Positions 9,495-20,416 are shown, counted from the first letter of the stretch. The stretch: DNA of 64,000 nt from Aliikangiella sp. G2MR2-5 (GCF_015687155.1 NZ_JADPQF010000002.1:248001-312000), one strand, 5' to 3'. Notes: generated from the sequence alone by a model not told the origin. A program made the numbers and translations.

Positions 9495-11591
9495 TCAGCT
9501 TGCAGACTGATTTACTCCTTCTTCACCCTCAGAATTCTGCTTCAAAAAGTCGACAAATTCAGTATATGGCATGGGTTTAGCGAAGAAGTATCCTTGAATA
9601 TCATCACAATTATTTTCCGCCAGAAACGCTTTTTGCTGTGCAGTTTCTACACCTTCTGCGATAACTTCCAGGCGCAGACTCTTAGCCATAGAGATGATCG
9701 CCAGAGTAATGGCCGTATCATCTGCGTCAACCACAACTTCATCAATAAATGACCTGTCGATCTTAAGAGCATCCAACGGGAATCGCCTTAAATAGGATAA
9801 TGACGAATACCCTGTCCCAAAGTCATCAATAGCAATACGAATTTGCATTTCCTTGAGTCGCTCGAGAATCGAGATAGCCTGGCTAACGTCTCGCATTAAC
9901 ATGCTTTCGGTAATTTCTACTTCAAGCATATGTGGTGGAATGCGATATTTTTGTAGCGTTCGAGCGATCGATTCAGGTAAATCTGCCTGTCTGAATTGCA
10001 ATGCAGATAAATTCACCGCCAGACGGATATCAATTCCAATATCACGGCAATCTGCAATTCTACGACATGCATTATCCATGACCCAAATACCGATATCTTT
10101 AATAAGCCCTGTGTTCTCAGCAATAGGAATGAACTCTGCTGGTGAAATATTGCCTAGAATAGGATGGTACCAGCGGATCAATACCTCTGCGCCAATAACG
10201 GTGTTTTGCGCAATATTCAATTGAGGTTGGAATACCAGACTCAACTCCTCATTTTTGATTGCTTGGCGCAGCTCATTCGCCAGTTGGTGTCGCCTTATGG
10301 CGAGTTGATTCAACTGCGCTTCATAAAACTCATAGGTATTACGACCAACTTCTTTGGCCTTATACATTGCCGCATCAGCAGCTTTCATTAATGAATCGAC
10401 ATCAGCTCCGTCATTCGGAAACATACAAACACCGACACTTACGGTAGTGTTGACTTCGTAGCTGGATAATTTGAAAGGGGCTTCAAAACTGGAAACTATT
10501 TTTTCCACAATGGAAATAACGTCTTCGGTATCATAAATTTCATTCAGAATAATAACGAACTCATCTCCACCCAATCTGGCCAGAGTATCTTCACTCCGTA
10601 TTCTGTCTAAAAGGCGTTGACTGGTAGCTTTAAGCAGCTGATCTCCGACCGCATGCCCCAGAGAATCGTTGACATCCTTGAAGTGGTCTAAATCCAAGAA
10701 GAGGATAGAGACCATTGTACTAGTCCGAGATGCACGCTTAAGCGCATATTTGATTCGATCCATACACAACGCACGGTTAGGTAACTGGGTCAGTGAGTCA
10801 TAATTCGCTAGATACTGAAGATCTTTTACCGCTCTTTCCAGTCGCTTTTTATTTAGCTGCAGGGCTTCATTAGCAGAATCTCTCTCTTTCTGATTAACTT
10901 CTATAGTCTCAAGCATTCGGTTTAAAGAGCGAGCCAGAGATCCTATTTCGTTGTCACCATAACCAGGCGCTCTAATTGCATAGTTACCACTTCCACTAAC
11001 TTTACGGCTGAATTCATCAAGCTCGACAATAGGGTTTGAAATGGTCCGTTGTAAGCGCAAGGAAGTCAGGTAAACCATGAATATTAATGCCACAGCAATA
11101 ATCAGGCTGACCAGAGCAAAGTCTCTGATCTTGGTATAAAAATCTTCTGTGGATATTTTTAAATATACAACTCCGGAATATTCACCGTCTCTTTGAACAA
11201 TCGGATACCAAACATAAAGCCTGTCGGAAGACCAGTAAACCCGCTTTTTGTCATGATATTCGGCGCCGCTGATATAAAACTCGGCATCCTGTTCATCTCG
11301 CACCGCAAGAAGCGCTCTGGAGCTGTCAAAAATACCAGCCCCAAATTCACCACTAAGGTTGACCGAGCCAAGCAGCTGTTTGAGGACATCAGTCCCCCCC
11401 AGGCTAATAGGTACAGCCGCGTTAGTCGCCAGAAAAGCGGCCTGAGTTTCGGCATCGGCGATCATTGCATCTTTGGTAGTCCGGTAAAAATTGACCCCAA
11501 TACTAATCATGCCGATTGCTAATGCCGATGCAGAGATCAGAGAGATGATGACTACCAGACGGGTTCTTATTGAGCGTCCCAGATTAATCAT
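9495..11591 (-). CDS. Membrane c-di-GMP enzyme: CHASE8-like sensor, HAMP, GGDEF, EAL
   Basis: 698 residues. TM1 (about 12-34), a periplasmic domain (40-155) resembling the CHASE8 sensor of YfiN/DgcN, TM2 (158-178), HAMP (180-232), GGDEF, then EAL. The cyclase motif G-G-D-E-F is at 341-345, with an R-x-x-D inhibitory site (R-S-E-D) at 332-335. The phosphodiesterase motif is E-V-L (469-471), a common variant of E-A-L, with D-D-F-G-T-G and A-E-G-V-E-T retained. Both activities therefore look intact. Its ATG overlaps the stop of the upstream triple-YfiR gene (shared ATGA), so the two are translationally coupled, as expected for a periplasmic repressor and its membrane target. Confidence 0.93.
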   Translation of the reverse strand: MINLGRSIRTRLVVIISLISASALAIGMISIGVNFYRTTKDAMIADAETQAAFLATNAAVPISLGGTDVLKQLLGSVNLSGEFGAGIFDSSRALLAVRDEQDAEFYISGAEYHDKKRVYWSSDRLYVWYPIVQRDGEYSGVVYLKISTEDFYTKIRDFALVSLIIAVALIFMVYLTSLRLQRTISNPIVELDEFSRKVSGSGNYAIRAPGYGDNEIGSLARSLNRMLETIEVNQKERDSANEALQLNKKRLERAVKDLQYLANYDSLTQLPNRALCMDRIKYALKRASRTSTMVSILFLDLDHFKDVNDSLGHAVGDQLLKATSQRLLDRIRSEDTLARLGGDEFVIILNEIYDTEDVISIVEKIVSSFEAPFKLSSYEVNTTVSVGVCMFPNDGADVDSLMKAADAAMYKAKEVGRNTYEFYEAQLNQLAIRRHQLANELRQAIKNEELSLVFQPQLNIAQNTVIGAEVLIRWYHPILGNISPAEFIPIAENTGLIKDIGIWVMDNACRRIADCRDIGIDIRLAVNLSALQFRQADLPESIARTLQKYRIPPHMLEVEITESMLMRDVSQAISILERLKEMQIRIAIDDFGTGYSSLSYLRRFPLDALKIDRSFIDEVVVDADDTAITLAIISMAKSLRLEVIAEGVETAQQKAFLAENNCDDIQGYFFAKPMPYTEFVDFLKQNSEGEEGVNQSAS

Positions 11592-13033
11592 TGGTCCCTC
11601 CTCCCAACAAGTATTCCTTTACTTCTTAGCAGGGGAGCTGGAGTGAACCCTGAGTACCCGAGGTTTTCATCAAACAATTCCAGTACGATCCGGTTTGGCT
11701 CGGTTTTAATATTGTAATGTGCGCCTATATTCTTACTCGTTTTATTTTGCGATATATAAAGGAACCCTTTCTCCTTTTGTTTTCTTTCTAATTCAAGTTG
11801 CTCTGTTGAGCTTGTTTCATGTGTGATTAATGCAAAACATTTATCCAGCTCATCTAACTTTGCAACAGAAATCATTTGATAGTGATTTTGCCTATCTAGC
11901 AATTTCATATATTCGGATACATCCGAGAACTCTTGCTGTGAACTCCAATAGCAAACTCGTCTGGGCATGGTAGTGTCTATTTGCTTCGGCACATTGGTTA
12001 GCTGCAGCATTTGGAAGAAGAGCTGGCTTAGCAAAGGCACGTCGAAAGACACTATATGTGCAGAGCTTAACAGCTGATAATGGGGTTTATGGCCTGTTTC
12101 ATTCATGGCCAGTAAATTAACCTGGAAGCGGCTATTGGTATCATCATCAACAGTTGCCAGATTATAATGTGCCCCGTTTTCAGACAACCGCTCTCCAACA
12201 GCAACTATCAGAATTTTCTCTCGCTTTCTTTGTAATGCTATCTTTTTCAGTTGCTCTATTTCAGCCTCGGTAACTAAAAGGGCGTTGCATCCATCGCTAA
12301 CAGTAAACTTATCTATTTGCTTGATATTTGATAGCTTTCCTTGAATTGATTTGCTTTCCAGAAGAAAGGAGGCATAGTCTACTAACAAGGATTGCTCGAA
12401 AGTACAAAGGACAAAGGTTTCACTTAAAGGGGCATCGGTCGGCCATTCTGTGTAACCTAACAAGGATCTCATCAGGCTTGCTCTTCTTGCAACTTCTCCT
12501 GGAACAACTTTGCCCAACGAAAATAAACTGGGATCTATTCCGTGCTCACTATTTTGAAACGCATCCAGGTTTAACTCAAAGTCAAAAAACTCATCCTTAC
12601 CGACAAAAATACTGATATGAAACCCGGCCTGAGCGACCCCACGACCTTCGCCAGTGAGAACGACTCCGGAATTCCCGTAGTCGTTTACAATTGAAATTGC
12701 AGCCTGCTTGCTGGGAGACTTGTAAAAAATAGCATGACAGTGATCTGCACTTTCGCCCTCGGTCAAAGCTTCAATAGAAATAAGCAGGTTGGCGATAGTC
12801 AAACCCTTAAGGTACCGTTTAAAATCACGATATATAGAATAATCCCCGGTTACACAGTAAACAAACTTCTCATTTGAAGCTTTACTCAATTGCTCAGGGC
12901 TCCAGCGAACCTGATTCAGCAAACGAGATATAATAACTGGCCGCATGACCTGCTCGTCAGCCGTTTCTGCAGCACGGCCCCAGCTAGCCAATAGTAAACA
13001 CGGGCAAAGAAGAACAATTAAGACAGCCTTCAA
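11588..13033 (-). CDS. Exported protein of three tandem YfiR-like (DUF4154) domains
   Basis: 481 residues with a signal peptide (1-22, cleavage near G-R-A-A). The body is three repeats of ~148 residues: about 31-178, 182-329 and 331-475. Each has a first segment ending in a Cys (C60, C210, C361), a second Cys 38-39 residues later (C99, C249, C399) in D-H-C, D-G-C and D-K-C, and a closing F-E-L-N-L / F-Q-V-N-L / L-E-L-F segment with L-L or L-F. This matches YfiR, the periplasmic repressor of the cyclase YfiN, which is normally one domain. The 4-bp overlap with the GGDEF-EAL gene supports a YfiR-YfiN-type pair. The third repeat is the most diverged. Confidence 0.82.
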   Translation of the reverse strand: MKAVLIVLLCPCLLLASWGRAAETADEQVMRPVIISRLLNQVRWSPEQLSKASNEKFVYCVTGDYSIYRDFKRYLKGLTIANLLISIEALTEGESADHCHAIFYKSPSKQAAISIVNDYGNSGVVLTGEGRGVAQAGFHISIFVGKDEFFDFELNLDAFQNSEHGIDPSLFSLGKVVPGEVARRASLMRSLLGYTEWPTDAPLSETFVLCTFEQSLLVDYASFLLESKSIQGKLSNIKQIDKFTVSDGCNALLVTEAEIEQLKKIALQRKREKILIVAVGERLSENGAHYNLATVDDDTNSRFQVNLLAMNETGHKPHYQLLSSAHIVSFDVPLLSQLFFQMLQLTNVPKQIDTTMPRRVCYWSSQQEFSDVSEYMKLLDRQNHYQMISVAKLDELDKCFALITHETSSTEQLELERKQKEKGFLYISQNKTSKNIGAHYNIKTEPNRIVLELFDENLGYSGFTPAPLLRSKGILVGRRDQ

Positions 13034-13272
13034 GCTAAAAACACCCCTAAATCCATATCGTACTCAACTTAAGGTATTACTTTTGAAGAGGATCCCCGCA
13101 TGGAAGCAAGCTTACTTCCCCAATAAAGTATTTAATGTCAATTAGTTAAGATAACAGTAGTTCAGGTACCAGTATAGGTTAAATTGCCAATAAATGTCGC
13201 AATAGAGAGTATATATCATTAAATTCCGAGGATTTTTTAGCTTTTCGCTGGTCATTTAACCGCCTAACCCCG

Positions 13273-13278
13273 TATAAT
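13273..13278 (+). promoter_or_regulatory. Likely -10 box of the nqr operon promoter
   Basis: A perfect TATAAT, followed by a GC-rich CGCGCGC start region, about 190 bp before nqrA. The -35 region is weak (around 13250-13255, no good TTGACA), which suggests an activator or a weak promoter. It implies a leader of about 180 nt. Confidence 0.5.
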
Positions 13279-13362
13279 ACGCGCGCTCAAATTTGGGGTC
13301 TTGAGATACTCGATATTTCACATTAAGTTTGAGCAAAAATTAAGACGAAAATTTGTCTATCT

Positions 13363-13374
13363 GGTAGCGCTACC
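13363..13374. promoter_or_regulatory. Perfect 12-bp palindrome in the nqr leader
   Basis: GGTAGCGCTACC is self-complementary over all 12 bases and lies about 95 bp before the nqrA start, downstream of the predicted -10 box. It could be an operator or an RNA hairpin; the protein or ligand is unknown. Confidence 0.4.
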
Positions 13375-13468
13375 CCCTTAGATTCTAGTGGGCCTGTATT
13401 GCGCAGGAATGATCGTTATCGACTATAGTTAGACGTTTCACATTTAACTTTTTACCACTGAAAATTCT

Positions 13469-14812
13469 ATGATCAAAATACGCAAAGGTCTGGACTTGCC
13501 TATAAATGGTAGTCCCAAACAAGAAATTCTTGACGGACCCGCAGTATCTGAAGTGGCCATCCTCGGTGAAGACTATCTGGGAATGAAGCCGTCGATGAAG
13601 GTTCGCGTTGGCGACAAGGTCAAATGCGGCGACGAAATCTTCGTCGATAAGAAAACTGCCGGCGTCACCTACACTGCCCCTGCAAGCGGCACTATCAAGG
13701 CAATAAACCGGGGGGCAAAACGAAAGTTACTCTCTGTAGTTGTTGAAATTGAAGGCGATGAATACAAAGAGTTCTCCAAGTATGATGCAGCCCAGCTAAA
13801 TCAGCTCAAGCGTGAACAAGTTGTCGAAAACCTGGTTGAGTCAGGCTTATGGACAGCACTACGTGTTCGACCAATGAGCAAGATTCCTGAGCTGGATGCA
13901 GCACCTGCCGCAATCTTTGTTTCGGTAATGGACACTAATCCTCTGGCAGCCGACCCTATGGTAGTAGTTGCTCAGGAGATCGAAGCCTTTAATCACGGCC
14001 TGACAGTACTGAAACACCTGACCGAAGGCGAACTCTTTGTTTGTCACAATGGTGAAAACAACCACGATCTGGCACAAAATCCGGTTGCGTCTTACCACGC
14101 TTTTTCCGGTGTTCATCCGGCAGGTAATGTAGGCACTCACATTCACTTCCTTAAGCCGGTCAATGACCAACGCAGCGTTTGGCACATTGGATACCAGGAT
14201 GTAATTGCAGTCGGCAAGCTTTTCACTAGCGGCCGACTATTCACCGATAGAGTGATTTCCCTGGCTGGACCTCTGGTGAAGGAGCCTCGCCTAATTAAGA
14301 CTCGTATCGGCGCAAATACTGACCAGCTGATTGCCGGTAACATTAATGATGATGACGAGCGCGTGATTTCCGGTTCTGTATTTAACGGACATATTGCCGT
14401 TCATCACCGAGCGTATCTTGGTCGTTACCACAATCAAATCTCTGTTTTAAAAGAGGGTCGAGAGAAGGAATTCTTTGGCTGGATCCATCTGGGCTCCGAC
14501 AAATTCTCTGCGACTAAAGCTTTTAGCTCTCATTTAAGCCCTAATAAGAAATTCGACATGACCACGTCTACTGGCGGCAGTGAAAGAGCGATCATGCCCA
14601 TTGGCACCTATGAACAAGTTATGCCATGGGACATTCTGCCGACTCAATTGATCCGAGCGCTAGTTGTTGGCGATACAGATACGGCACAACAGTTAGGCTG
14701 CTTAGAATTTGACGAAGAAGATATGGCTCTTTGTACTTTTGTTTGTCCAGGCAAATACGAATACGGCCCAATCTTGCGTGATGTTTTAACCACTATCGAG
14801 AAGGAAGGCTAA
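13469..14812 (+). CDS. nqrA: Na+-translocating NADH:quinone reductase subunit A
   Basis: 447 residues, full length, starting [11 protein letters not shown] as in known NqrA. This is the peripheral quinone-site subunit of the sodium-pumping respiratory complex. It is the first gene of nqrABCDEF; its stop overlaps the nqrB ATG (TAATG-type junction). Confidence 0.98.
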   Translation: MIKIRKGLDLPINGSPKQEILDGPAVSEVAILGEDYLGMKPSMKVRVGDKVKCGDEIFVDKKTAGVTYTAPASGTIKAINRGAKRKLLSVVVEIEGDEYKEFSKYDAAQLNQLKREQVVENLVESGLWTALRVRPMSKIPELDAAPAAIFVSVMDTNPLAADPMVVVAQEIEAFNHGLTVLKHLTEGELFVCHNGENNHDLAQNPVASYHAFSGVHPAGNVGTHIHFLKPVNDQRSVWHIGYQDVIAVGKLFTSGRLFTDRVISLAGPLVKEPRLIKTRIGANTDQLIAGNINDDDERVISGSVFNGHIAVHHRAYLGRYHNQISVLKEGREKEFFGWIHLGSDKFSATKAFSSHLSPNKKFDMTTSTGGSERAIMPIGTYEQVMPWDILPTQLIRALVVGDTDTAQQLGCLEFDEEDMALCTFVCPGKYEYGPILRDVLTTIEKEG

Positions 14813-16041
14813 TGAAAGGTTTAAGAGAATACATTGACCACCTCGAGCCCCATTTCGAAAAAGGTGGTAAGTACGAAAAATGGTACGCGCTTTACGAAGC
14901 GGTAACGACCATTTTATACACCCCTGGTCATGTTACCAAGAACGCCTCACACGTTCGTGACAATATTGACCTCAAACGTATCATGATTTTTGTCTGGTTC
15001 TGTACTTTCCCGGCCATGTTCTGGGGAATGTATAACGTTGGATACCAGACTGTTGATGCTATGGCTTTGACTAACACTACAGCTCTAGAAGGCTGGCGCG
15101 GTTGGATGATGAGTTTATTTGGCGCAGAATATTCAAAAGATGTTCTCAGTTCAATGTTCATCGGAGCCCTTTACTTCCTGCCTATTTATGCGACGGCTTT
15201 TATCGTCGGTGGCTTCTGGGAAGTTCTGTTCGCTTCAGTTCGCGGTCATGAAGTTAATGAAGGTTTCTTTGTAACTTCGATTTTATTTGCATTGATACTT
15301 CCGCCGGATATTCCGTTGTGGCAAGCAGCTCTGGGAATTTCTTTTGGTGTCGTTATAGCCAAAGAAGTCTTTGGTGGGACCGGTAAAAACTTCCTCAACC
15401 CCGCACTTGCAGGACGAGCATTCCTGTTCTTCGCTTATCCTGCCGATATGACCGGCGATGTGTGGAATGTAGTAGACGGCTTCTCAGGCGCAACCCCGCT
15501 TGCGGCAGCTGCAACTGGCGCGTATGACACAGCATTTAGCATGTCATTTTTTGAAGCAGTGCAAAGTGAAGCATGGAAAAACGCATTCTTCGGATTTCTG
15601 CCTGGCTCTATCGGAGAAGTCTCCACTCTTATGATTTTAATTGGCGGTCTGGCGTTGATTTATTTCCGTATTGCTTCCTGGCGCATCGTCACTGGCGTCA
15701 TGCTTGGAATGATTGCCACTTCGTTACTGTTCAACACTGTTGGCAGCGACACTAATCATATGTTTGCCATGCCATGGCATTGGCATCTGGTTACTGGCGG
15801 TTTTGCATTCGGCATGATGTTTATGGCAACAGATCCGGTTTCAGCTTCTCTTACCAACAAAGGTAAGTTCTATTTCGGAGCGTTAGTCGGAGCCATGTGT
15901 GTCATGATACGTGTTGCCAATCCGGCATACCCTGAAGGCATGATGTTAGCCATTCTATTTGCTAACTTGTTTGCTCCACTGATTGACCACTTTATTGTTC
16001 AGGCGAACATTAAGCGGAGGGCTAAACGCTATGTCAGCTAA
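14812..16041 (+). CDS. nqrB: Na+-NQR subunit B
   Basis: 409 residues with about ten membrane helices. The covalent FMN motif [12 protein letters not shown] is present (FMN threonine at T228), as is the conserved [12 protein letters not shown] segment. It is the core membrane subunit carrying flavin and the sodium path. Its 3' end overlaps nqrC by 11 bp. Confidence 0.98.
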   Translation: MKGLREYIDHLEPHFEKGGKYEKWYALYEAVTTILYTPGHVTKNASHVRDNIDLKRIMIFVWFCTFPAMFWGMYNVGYQTVDAMALTNTTALEGWRGWMMSLFGAEYSKDVLSSMFIGALYFLPIYATAFIVGGFWEVLFASVRGHEVNEGFFVTSILFALILPPDIPLWQAALGISFGVVIAKEVFGGTGKNFLNPALAGRAFLFFAYPADMTGDVWNVVDGFSGATPLAAAATGAYDTAFSMSFFEAVQSEAWKNAFFGFLPGSIGEVSTLMILIGGLALIYFRIASWRIVTGVMLGMIATSLLFNTVGSDTNHMFAMPWHWHLVTGGFAFGMMFMATDPVSASLTNKGKFYFGALVGAMCVMIRVANPAYPEGMMLAILFANLFAPLIDHFIVQANIKRRAKRYVS

Positions 16042-16792
16042 TAATGATTCATTTTTCAAAACTATTTTTGTCGCCGTTGCCCTTTGTCTGGTTTGCTCGG
16101 TACTGGTTTCTTATACCGCGGTATCACTAAAAGACCAACAAAAAGCCAACGCGTCTCTCGACAAAAAGAAAAACATTTTAATCGCAGCCAATATGCTCGA
16201 TGAAACAACTGACGTTGCCAAGACTTTTGAAAACTTCGAAAGAAAGTTTGTGGACCTGGAAACAGGAAAGTTTGTCGAAGTTGGGAATGCTGAGACTTTT
16301 GACCAGCGCCAAATGGCAAAAGATCCGGCGACTAGTGTCATCATTGAAGAAGACACTGCCCGTATCAAACGTCGTTCAAAAGTTGCTTCAATATATCTGG
16401 TTAAAGATGCTGGTAAGGTTAAAACCATCATTCTCCCGATTCACGGTAGCGGCTTATTCTCAACGCTATACGGTTTTGTTGCCCTCGAGTCTGACAAACA
16501 GACCGTTGTTGGCCTGAAATTCTACGAGCATGGTGAAACACCTGGTCTTGGAGGAGAGGTTGATAATGCTAAATGGCTGGCAACATGGCCTGGTAAGAAG
16601 TTGCTTGATAGCAACGCCAAACTAGCACTCGAGCTAGTGAAAGGCGGCGCAACCAAAGACACTGAAGTTGATGCCCTTTCCGGAGCAACAATGACTACAA
16701 ATGGTATCAACAATATGTTGAAGTACTGGCTGGGTGATGATGGCTTTGGTCCATTCTTATCTCGCTTTGATGTTGATAAGGGAGAAGCATAA
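16031..16792 (+). CDS. nqrC: Na+-NQR subunit C
   Basis: 253 residues from the ATG at 16031 (M-S-A-N-N-D-S); the longer reading from 15983 would run deep into nqrB and lacks family support. One N-terminal TM helix (about 8-30) anchors a periplasmic domain with the FMN motif S-G-A-T-M-T-T (FMN threonine T220), the substrate of the ApbE flavin transferase encoded just downstream. Confidence 0.97.
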   Translation: MSANNDSFFKTIFVAVALCLVCSVLVSYTAVSLKDQQKANASLDKKKNILIAANMLDETTDVAKTFENFERKFVDLETGKFVEVGNAETFDQRQMAKDPATSVIIEEDTARIKRRSKVASIYLVKDAGKVKTIILPIHGSGLFSTLYGFVALESDKQTVVGLKFYEHGETPGLGGEVDNAKWLATWPGKKLLDSNAKLALELVKGGATKDTEVDALSGATMTTNGINNMLKYWLGDDGFGPFLSRFDVDKGEA

Positions 16793-17442
16793 TGACTACT
16801 GCGACTGCAACTTTTGACATGAAAGAAATCAAAAGCGTCATTACCAAACCAATCTCTGATAATAACCCGATTGCCTTACAGGTTCTTGGAGTTTGTTCAG
16901 CGCTGGCGGTTACCAGTAAGCTGGAAACTGCGTTGGTTATGAGTCTCGCTTTGACATTAGTTACTGCATTTTCAAACCTGTTGATCAGTTTGATTCGTGC
17001 ACAAATTCCTTCAAGTATCCGTATCATTGCTCAAATGACTGTAATTGCCTCACTGGTAATTATTGTTGACCAGATTTTAAAAGCTTACGCTTTTGAAACC
17101 GCAAAGCAGTTATCGGTATTTGTCGGTCTGATTATTACCAACTGTATCGTTATGGGTCGAGCAGAAGCTTACGCGATGAAGAACAGCCCAATTCCAAGTT
17201 TCTTCGACGGTATCGGTAATGGCCTTGGCTACTCAGCGATATTAATCGTCGTCGGAACTGTTCGTGAACTATTTGGTTCAGGCAGTATTCTCGGCTACAC
17301 CATTTTGCACCCAATCAAAGACGGTGGCTGGTATCAGACTAATGGTTTGTTGCTACTCCCGCCAAGCGCATTTTTCGTGATTGGTTTGATTATCTGGGCA
17401 CTTCGTACCTGGAAGCCAGAGCAAGTTGAGGAGTCTAACTAA
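16792..17442 (+). CDS. nqrD: Na+-NQR subunit D
   Basis: 216 residues, six predicted membrane helices, with the NqrD/RnfE hallmarks [12 protein letters not shown] and [11 protein letters not shown]. The conserved membrane Cys residues help hold the intramembrane iron centre shared with NqrE. Its start and stop overlap the neighbouring genes by one base. Confidence 0.98.
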   Translation: MTTATATFDMKEIKSVITKPISDNNPIALQVLGVCSALAVTSKLETALVMSLALTLVTAFSNLLISLIRAQIPSSIRIIAQMTVIASLVIIVDQILKAYAFETAKQLSVFVGLIITNCIVMGRAEAYAMKNSPIPSFFDGIGNGLGYSAILIVVGTVRELFGSGSILGYTILHPIKDGGWYQTNGLLLLPPSAFFVIGLIIWALRTWKPEQVEESN

Positions 17443-18050
17443 TGGAACATTATATTAGTTTATTTATTCGCTCTGTCTTTGTAGACAATATGGCATTGTC
17501 CGCATTCCTTGGAATGTGTACTTTCCTGGCGGTTTCAAAGAAGGTTCAAACCGCAATTGGCCTGGGCGTAGCGGTTGTTGTCGTACAAATGATAACCGTA
17601 CCGGTGAACAACCTTCTATATACTTATTTGCTACAGGAAGGCGCACTTAGCTGGGCCGGCTTACCGGAAGTTGATTTAAGCTTCCTCGGTTTGATCGTTT
17701 ACATTGGCGTTATCGCTGCGATTGTTCAGATTCTGGAAATGTTCCTGGACAAGTTTGTACCTGCACTTTATCAAGCGCTGGGTATTTTCTTGCCACTCAT
17801 CACGGTTAACTGTGCAATCCTGGGTGGCAGCCTGTTCATGATTCAACGTGAATACGACTTTGCTGAATCTGTTGTCTATGGCGTGGGGAGCGGTTTCGGC
17901 TGGGCCCTGGCTATCGTGGCGCTTGCCGGTATTCGCGAAAAAATGAAATACAGTGATGTGCCACATGGTCTGCGCGGTCTGGGCATTACTTTTATCACGG
18001 TTGGCCTGATGGCTTTAGCTTTCATGTCATTCTCCGGCGTCCAGCTTTAA
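17442..18050 (+). CDS. nqrE: Na+-NQR subunit E
   Basis: 202 residues, six membrane helices, homologous to NqrD in inverted topology. It has the M-C-T-F-L-A-V-S motif and V-N-C-A-I-L-G-G, whose Cys residues match the iron ligands known in NqrE. It is followed 18 bp later by nqrF with its own AGAAGGAAA ribosome site. Confidence 0.98.
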   Translation: MEHYISLFIRSVFVDNMALSAFLGMCTFLAVSKKVQTAIGLGVAVVVVQMITVPVNNLLYTYLLQEGALSWAGLPEVDLSFLGLIVYIGVIAAIVQILEMFLDKFVPALYQALGIFLPLITVNCAILGGSLFMIQREYDFAESVVYGVGSGFGWALAIVALAGIREKMKYSDVPHGLRGLGITFITVGLMALAFMSFSGVQL

Positions 18051-18068
18051 CAGAAGGAAATTAAGACT

Positions 18069-19295
18069 ATGCAAGAAATAATTGTTGGCGTTTCCATGTT
18101 TACACTGGTGATTTTGGCACTGGTGTTAATCATACTGGCGGCTAAAAAGAGCCTGGTAAGCAGTGGCGACGTAAGAATCAGTATTAATGGTGATGACGAC
18201 AAATCCGTCACCACCGAAGCTGGCGGCAAGCTACTCGGCGCACTGGCAAACAAAGGGATCTTCGTTCCTTCTGCTTGCGGCGGCGGCGGTACCTGCGGTC
18301 AGTGTATATGTAAAGTAAAATCTGGCGGGGGTTCTTTACTGCCGACAGAAGAAAGCCATATCAACAAGCGTGAAGCGCGTGAAGGTTATCGTTTATCTTG
18401 TCAGGTAAACGTTAAGCAGGATATGGATATCGAACTGCCTGAAGAAGTCTTCGGCGTTCAAAAATGGGAATGTGAAGTTGTCTCCAATGACAACAAAGCA
18501 ACTTTCATTAAAGAACTTAAGTTGAAACTACCTGAAGGCGAAAGTGTTCCTTTCCGTGCAGGTGGTTACATTCAAATTGAATGTCCTCCTTACAAATTGA
18601 AGTACAGCGAGTTTGATATCGATCCTGAATATCATCCAGACTGGGATCACTTTAAATTGTGGGATGTAGTTTCTGAAGTGAATGAGCCTGTGATGCGAGC
18701 CTACTCTATGGCGAACTACCCGGAAGAGAAAGGTATCATCATGCTGAACGTGCGGATTGCTTCGCCACCACCTCGTAACATGAGCCTGCCGGCCGGTAAG
18801 ATGTCTTCTTACATCTTTAACCTTAAGCCAGGCGACAAGGTAACTATTTCTGGTCCTTACGGTGAATTCTTCGCTAAAGAAACCAAGAATGAAATGGTCT
18901 TTATCGGTGGTGGTGCAGGTATGGCGCCGATGCGCTCTCATATCTTTGACCAGTTCAAACGCCTGAATACTGACCGTAAAGTATCTTTCTGGTACGGAGC
19001 ACGTAGTAAGCGAGAAATGTTCTACGTTGAAGATTTTGACGGCATCGCAGCTGAAAACGAAAACTTCGAGTGGCACGTCGCACTTTCCGACCCAATGCCT
19101 GAAGACAACTGGGAAGGTTACACTGGATTTATTCACAATGTTCTTTATGAAAACTATTTAAAAGATCATGAAGCACCTGAAGATTGTGAGTACTACATGT
19201 GTGGACCACCAATGATGAACGCAGCGGTAATCAAAATGCTTGAAGACCTCGGCGTAGAAAGAGACAACATTTTCCTTGATGACTTTGGTGGTTAA
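18069..19295 (+). CDS. nqrF: Na+-NQR subunit F, NADH-oxidising flavoprotein
   Basis: 408 residues. An N-terminal TM helix (about 5-25), a [2Fe-2S] ferredoxin domain with ligands C70, C76, C79 and C111, then an FAD/NADH reductase module with [18 protein letters not shown] and a C-terminal M-C-G-P-P-M-M-N. It is the electron entry point that takes hydride from NADH. It is the last gene before the operon terminator. Confidence 0.99.
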   Translation: MQEIIVGVSMFTLVILALVLIILAAKKSLVSSGDVRISINGDDDKSVTTEAGGKLLGALANKGIFVPSACGGGGTCGQCICKVKSGGGSLLPTEESHINKREAREGYRLSCQVNVKQDMDIELPEEVFGVQKWECEVVSNDNKATFIKELKLKLPEGESVPFRAGGYIQIECPPYKLKYSEFDIDPEYHPDWDHFKLWDVVSEVNEPVMRAYSMANYPEEKGIIMLNVRIASPPPRNMSLPAGKMSSYIFNLKPGDKVTISGPYGEFFAKETKNEMVFIGGGAGMAPMRSHIFDQFKRLNTDRKVSFWYGARSKREMFYVEDFDGIAAENENFEWHVALSDPMPEDNWEGYTGFIHNVLYENYLKDHEAPEDCEYYMCGPPMMNAAVIKMLEDLGVERDNIFLDDFGG

Positions 19296-19310
19296 TCAGG
19301 AATTTGAAGA

Positions 19311-19338
19311 AAAGGGACAGTTAATCTGTCCCTTTTTT
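19311..19338 (+). terminator. Terminator after nqrF
   Basis: The perfect 10-bp stem AAAGGGACAG / CTGTCCCTTT with a 5-nt loop runs into a T tract 16 bp after nqrF. It separates nqrA-F from apbE. Confidence 0.9.
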
Positions 19339-19397
19339 GTTTGTACTCATTTAATTGATTAAAATAGCGATAAGAACTTTTATTACGGCGAATATTT

Positions 19398-20396
19398 ATG
19401 ACATCAAGAATTCTAACCGTCCTTACTTTTATCTTTTTTCTTTCTGCCTGCGAACAAGCGCCAGAGTATATCCACTTGCAAGGCTATACCATGGGGACGA
19501 CTTACAACGTTAAAGCCGAAGACCGTGGTGATGCAGAAGCATTGCAAAAGCGAATTGATGAACGACTCAAAGAAATTAATCAATTGATGTCAACCTATAT
19601 AGATGACTCAGAATTGAGTCTGTTTAATCACAATCAATCACTCGATTGCCTCCCTCTCTCGAAAGATACACTGACAGTCATTCAAGCGGCAGTCGACATT
19701 TCCGAGTCAACACAGGGAAAGTTTGATGTCACTTTAGCGCCTCTTATTGAACTGTGGGGCTTTGATAAAAAAGAGACCAACAATGCGATCCCGAGCCAGC
19801 AAGAAATAACCGCTTTATTGGCAAAGATCGGCTTTTCAAAAATAGCGATTGAAAATGGCTGCATTAAAAAAGGTGACGAGCAACTTTCCATCAATCTGTC
19901 AGCAATAGCCAAAGGTTATGGCGTTGACGAGATCGCACGTATCGTCGCGGAGAGTGGACATAAGAACTTTCTGGTAGAAATTGGTGGTGAAATTGTCGTA
20001 AAAGGCGTTAATCCGAAAGGCAAAGCCTGGACGGTGGCCATTGAGTCGGCATCGACCGCAGACCGCTCCATTCAAAGACTGTTGTCGTTAAAAGATATCA
20101 GCGTGGCAACTTCCGGAGACTATCGTAATTATTTTGAAAAAGACGGTAAGCGTTACTCGCATACCATCGATCCGACGACCGGTTATCCAATTGAGCACAA
20201 CCTTGCTTCAGTTACTGTACTACATAAACAAAATATGATGGCCGACGCGATAGCCACTGCGATGATGGTCATGGGTCCAAAGGCTTCTTTAGAATATGCC
20301 GAAAAGCATCAACTGCCTGTGTTTATACTGGTAAAGAATGGTGAACAGTTTGAGGAAAAATATTCCTCAGCATTTGAGCCCTACCTGAAAGACTAG
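19398..20396 (+). CDS. apbE: FAD:protein FMN transferase ApbE (lipoprotein)
   Basis: 332 residues with a lipoprotein signal (lipobox L-S-A-C, Cys 18), so it is anchored on the periplasmic side. Family motifs are T-M-G-T-T-Y near the N-terminus, S-A-I-A-K-G-Y-G-V-D, V-E-I-G-G-E and the C-terminal H-T-I-D-P-T-T-G-Y-P. It attaches FMN to threonines of NqrB and NqrC, which explains its place after nqrF. Confidence 0.97.
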   Translation: MTSRILTVLTFIFFLSACEQAPEYIHLQGYTMGTTYNVKAEDRGDAEALQKRIDERLKEINQLMSTYIDDSELSLFNHNQSLDCLPLSKDTLTVIQAAVDISESTQGKFDVTLAPLIELWGFDKKETNNAIPSQQEITALLAKIGFSKIAIENGCIKKGDEQLSINLSAIAKGYGVDEIARIVAESGHKNFLVEIGGEIVVKGVNPKGKAWTVAIESASTADRSIQRLLSLKDISVATSGDYRNYFEKDGKRYSHTIDPTTGYPIEHNLASVTVLHKQNMMADAIATAMMVMGPKASLEYAEKHQLPVFILVKNGEQFEEKYSSAFEPYLKD

Positions 20397-20416
20397 CGTG
20401 CAAGGAGATTTTGACG

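Larger units (their letters stand above)
13034..13468. other. 435-bp gap between the YfiR-type gene and nqrA
   Basis: Divergent promoter space between the minus-strand YfiR-type gene and the plus-strand nqr operon. I see the TATAAT box at 13273-13278 and the palindrome at 13363-13374, listed separately. A weak CCTG...CAGG hairpin lies at about 13391-13407. No ORF is convincing. Confidence 0.6.

Noticed and set aside
15983-16030. Longer NqrC start inside nqrB
   Set aside because: The ATG at 16031 matches the known NqrC N-terminus.
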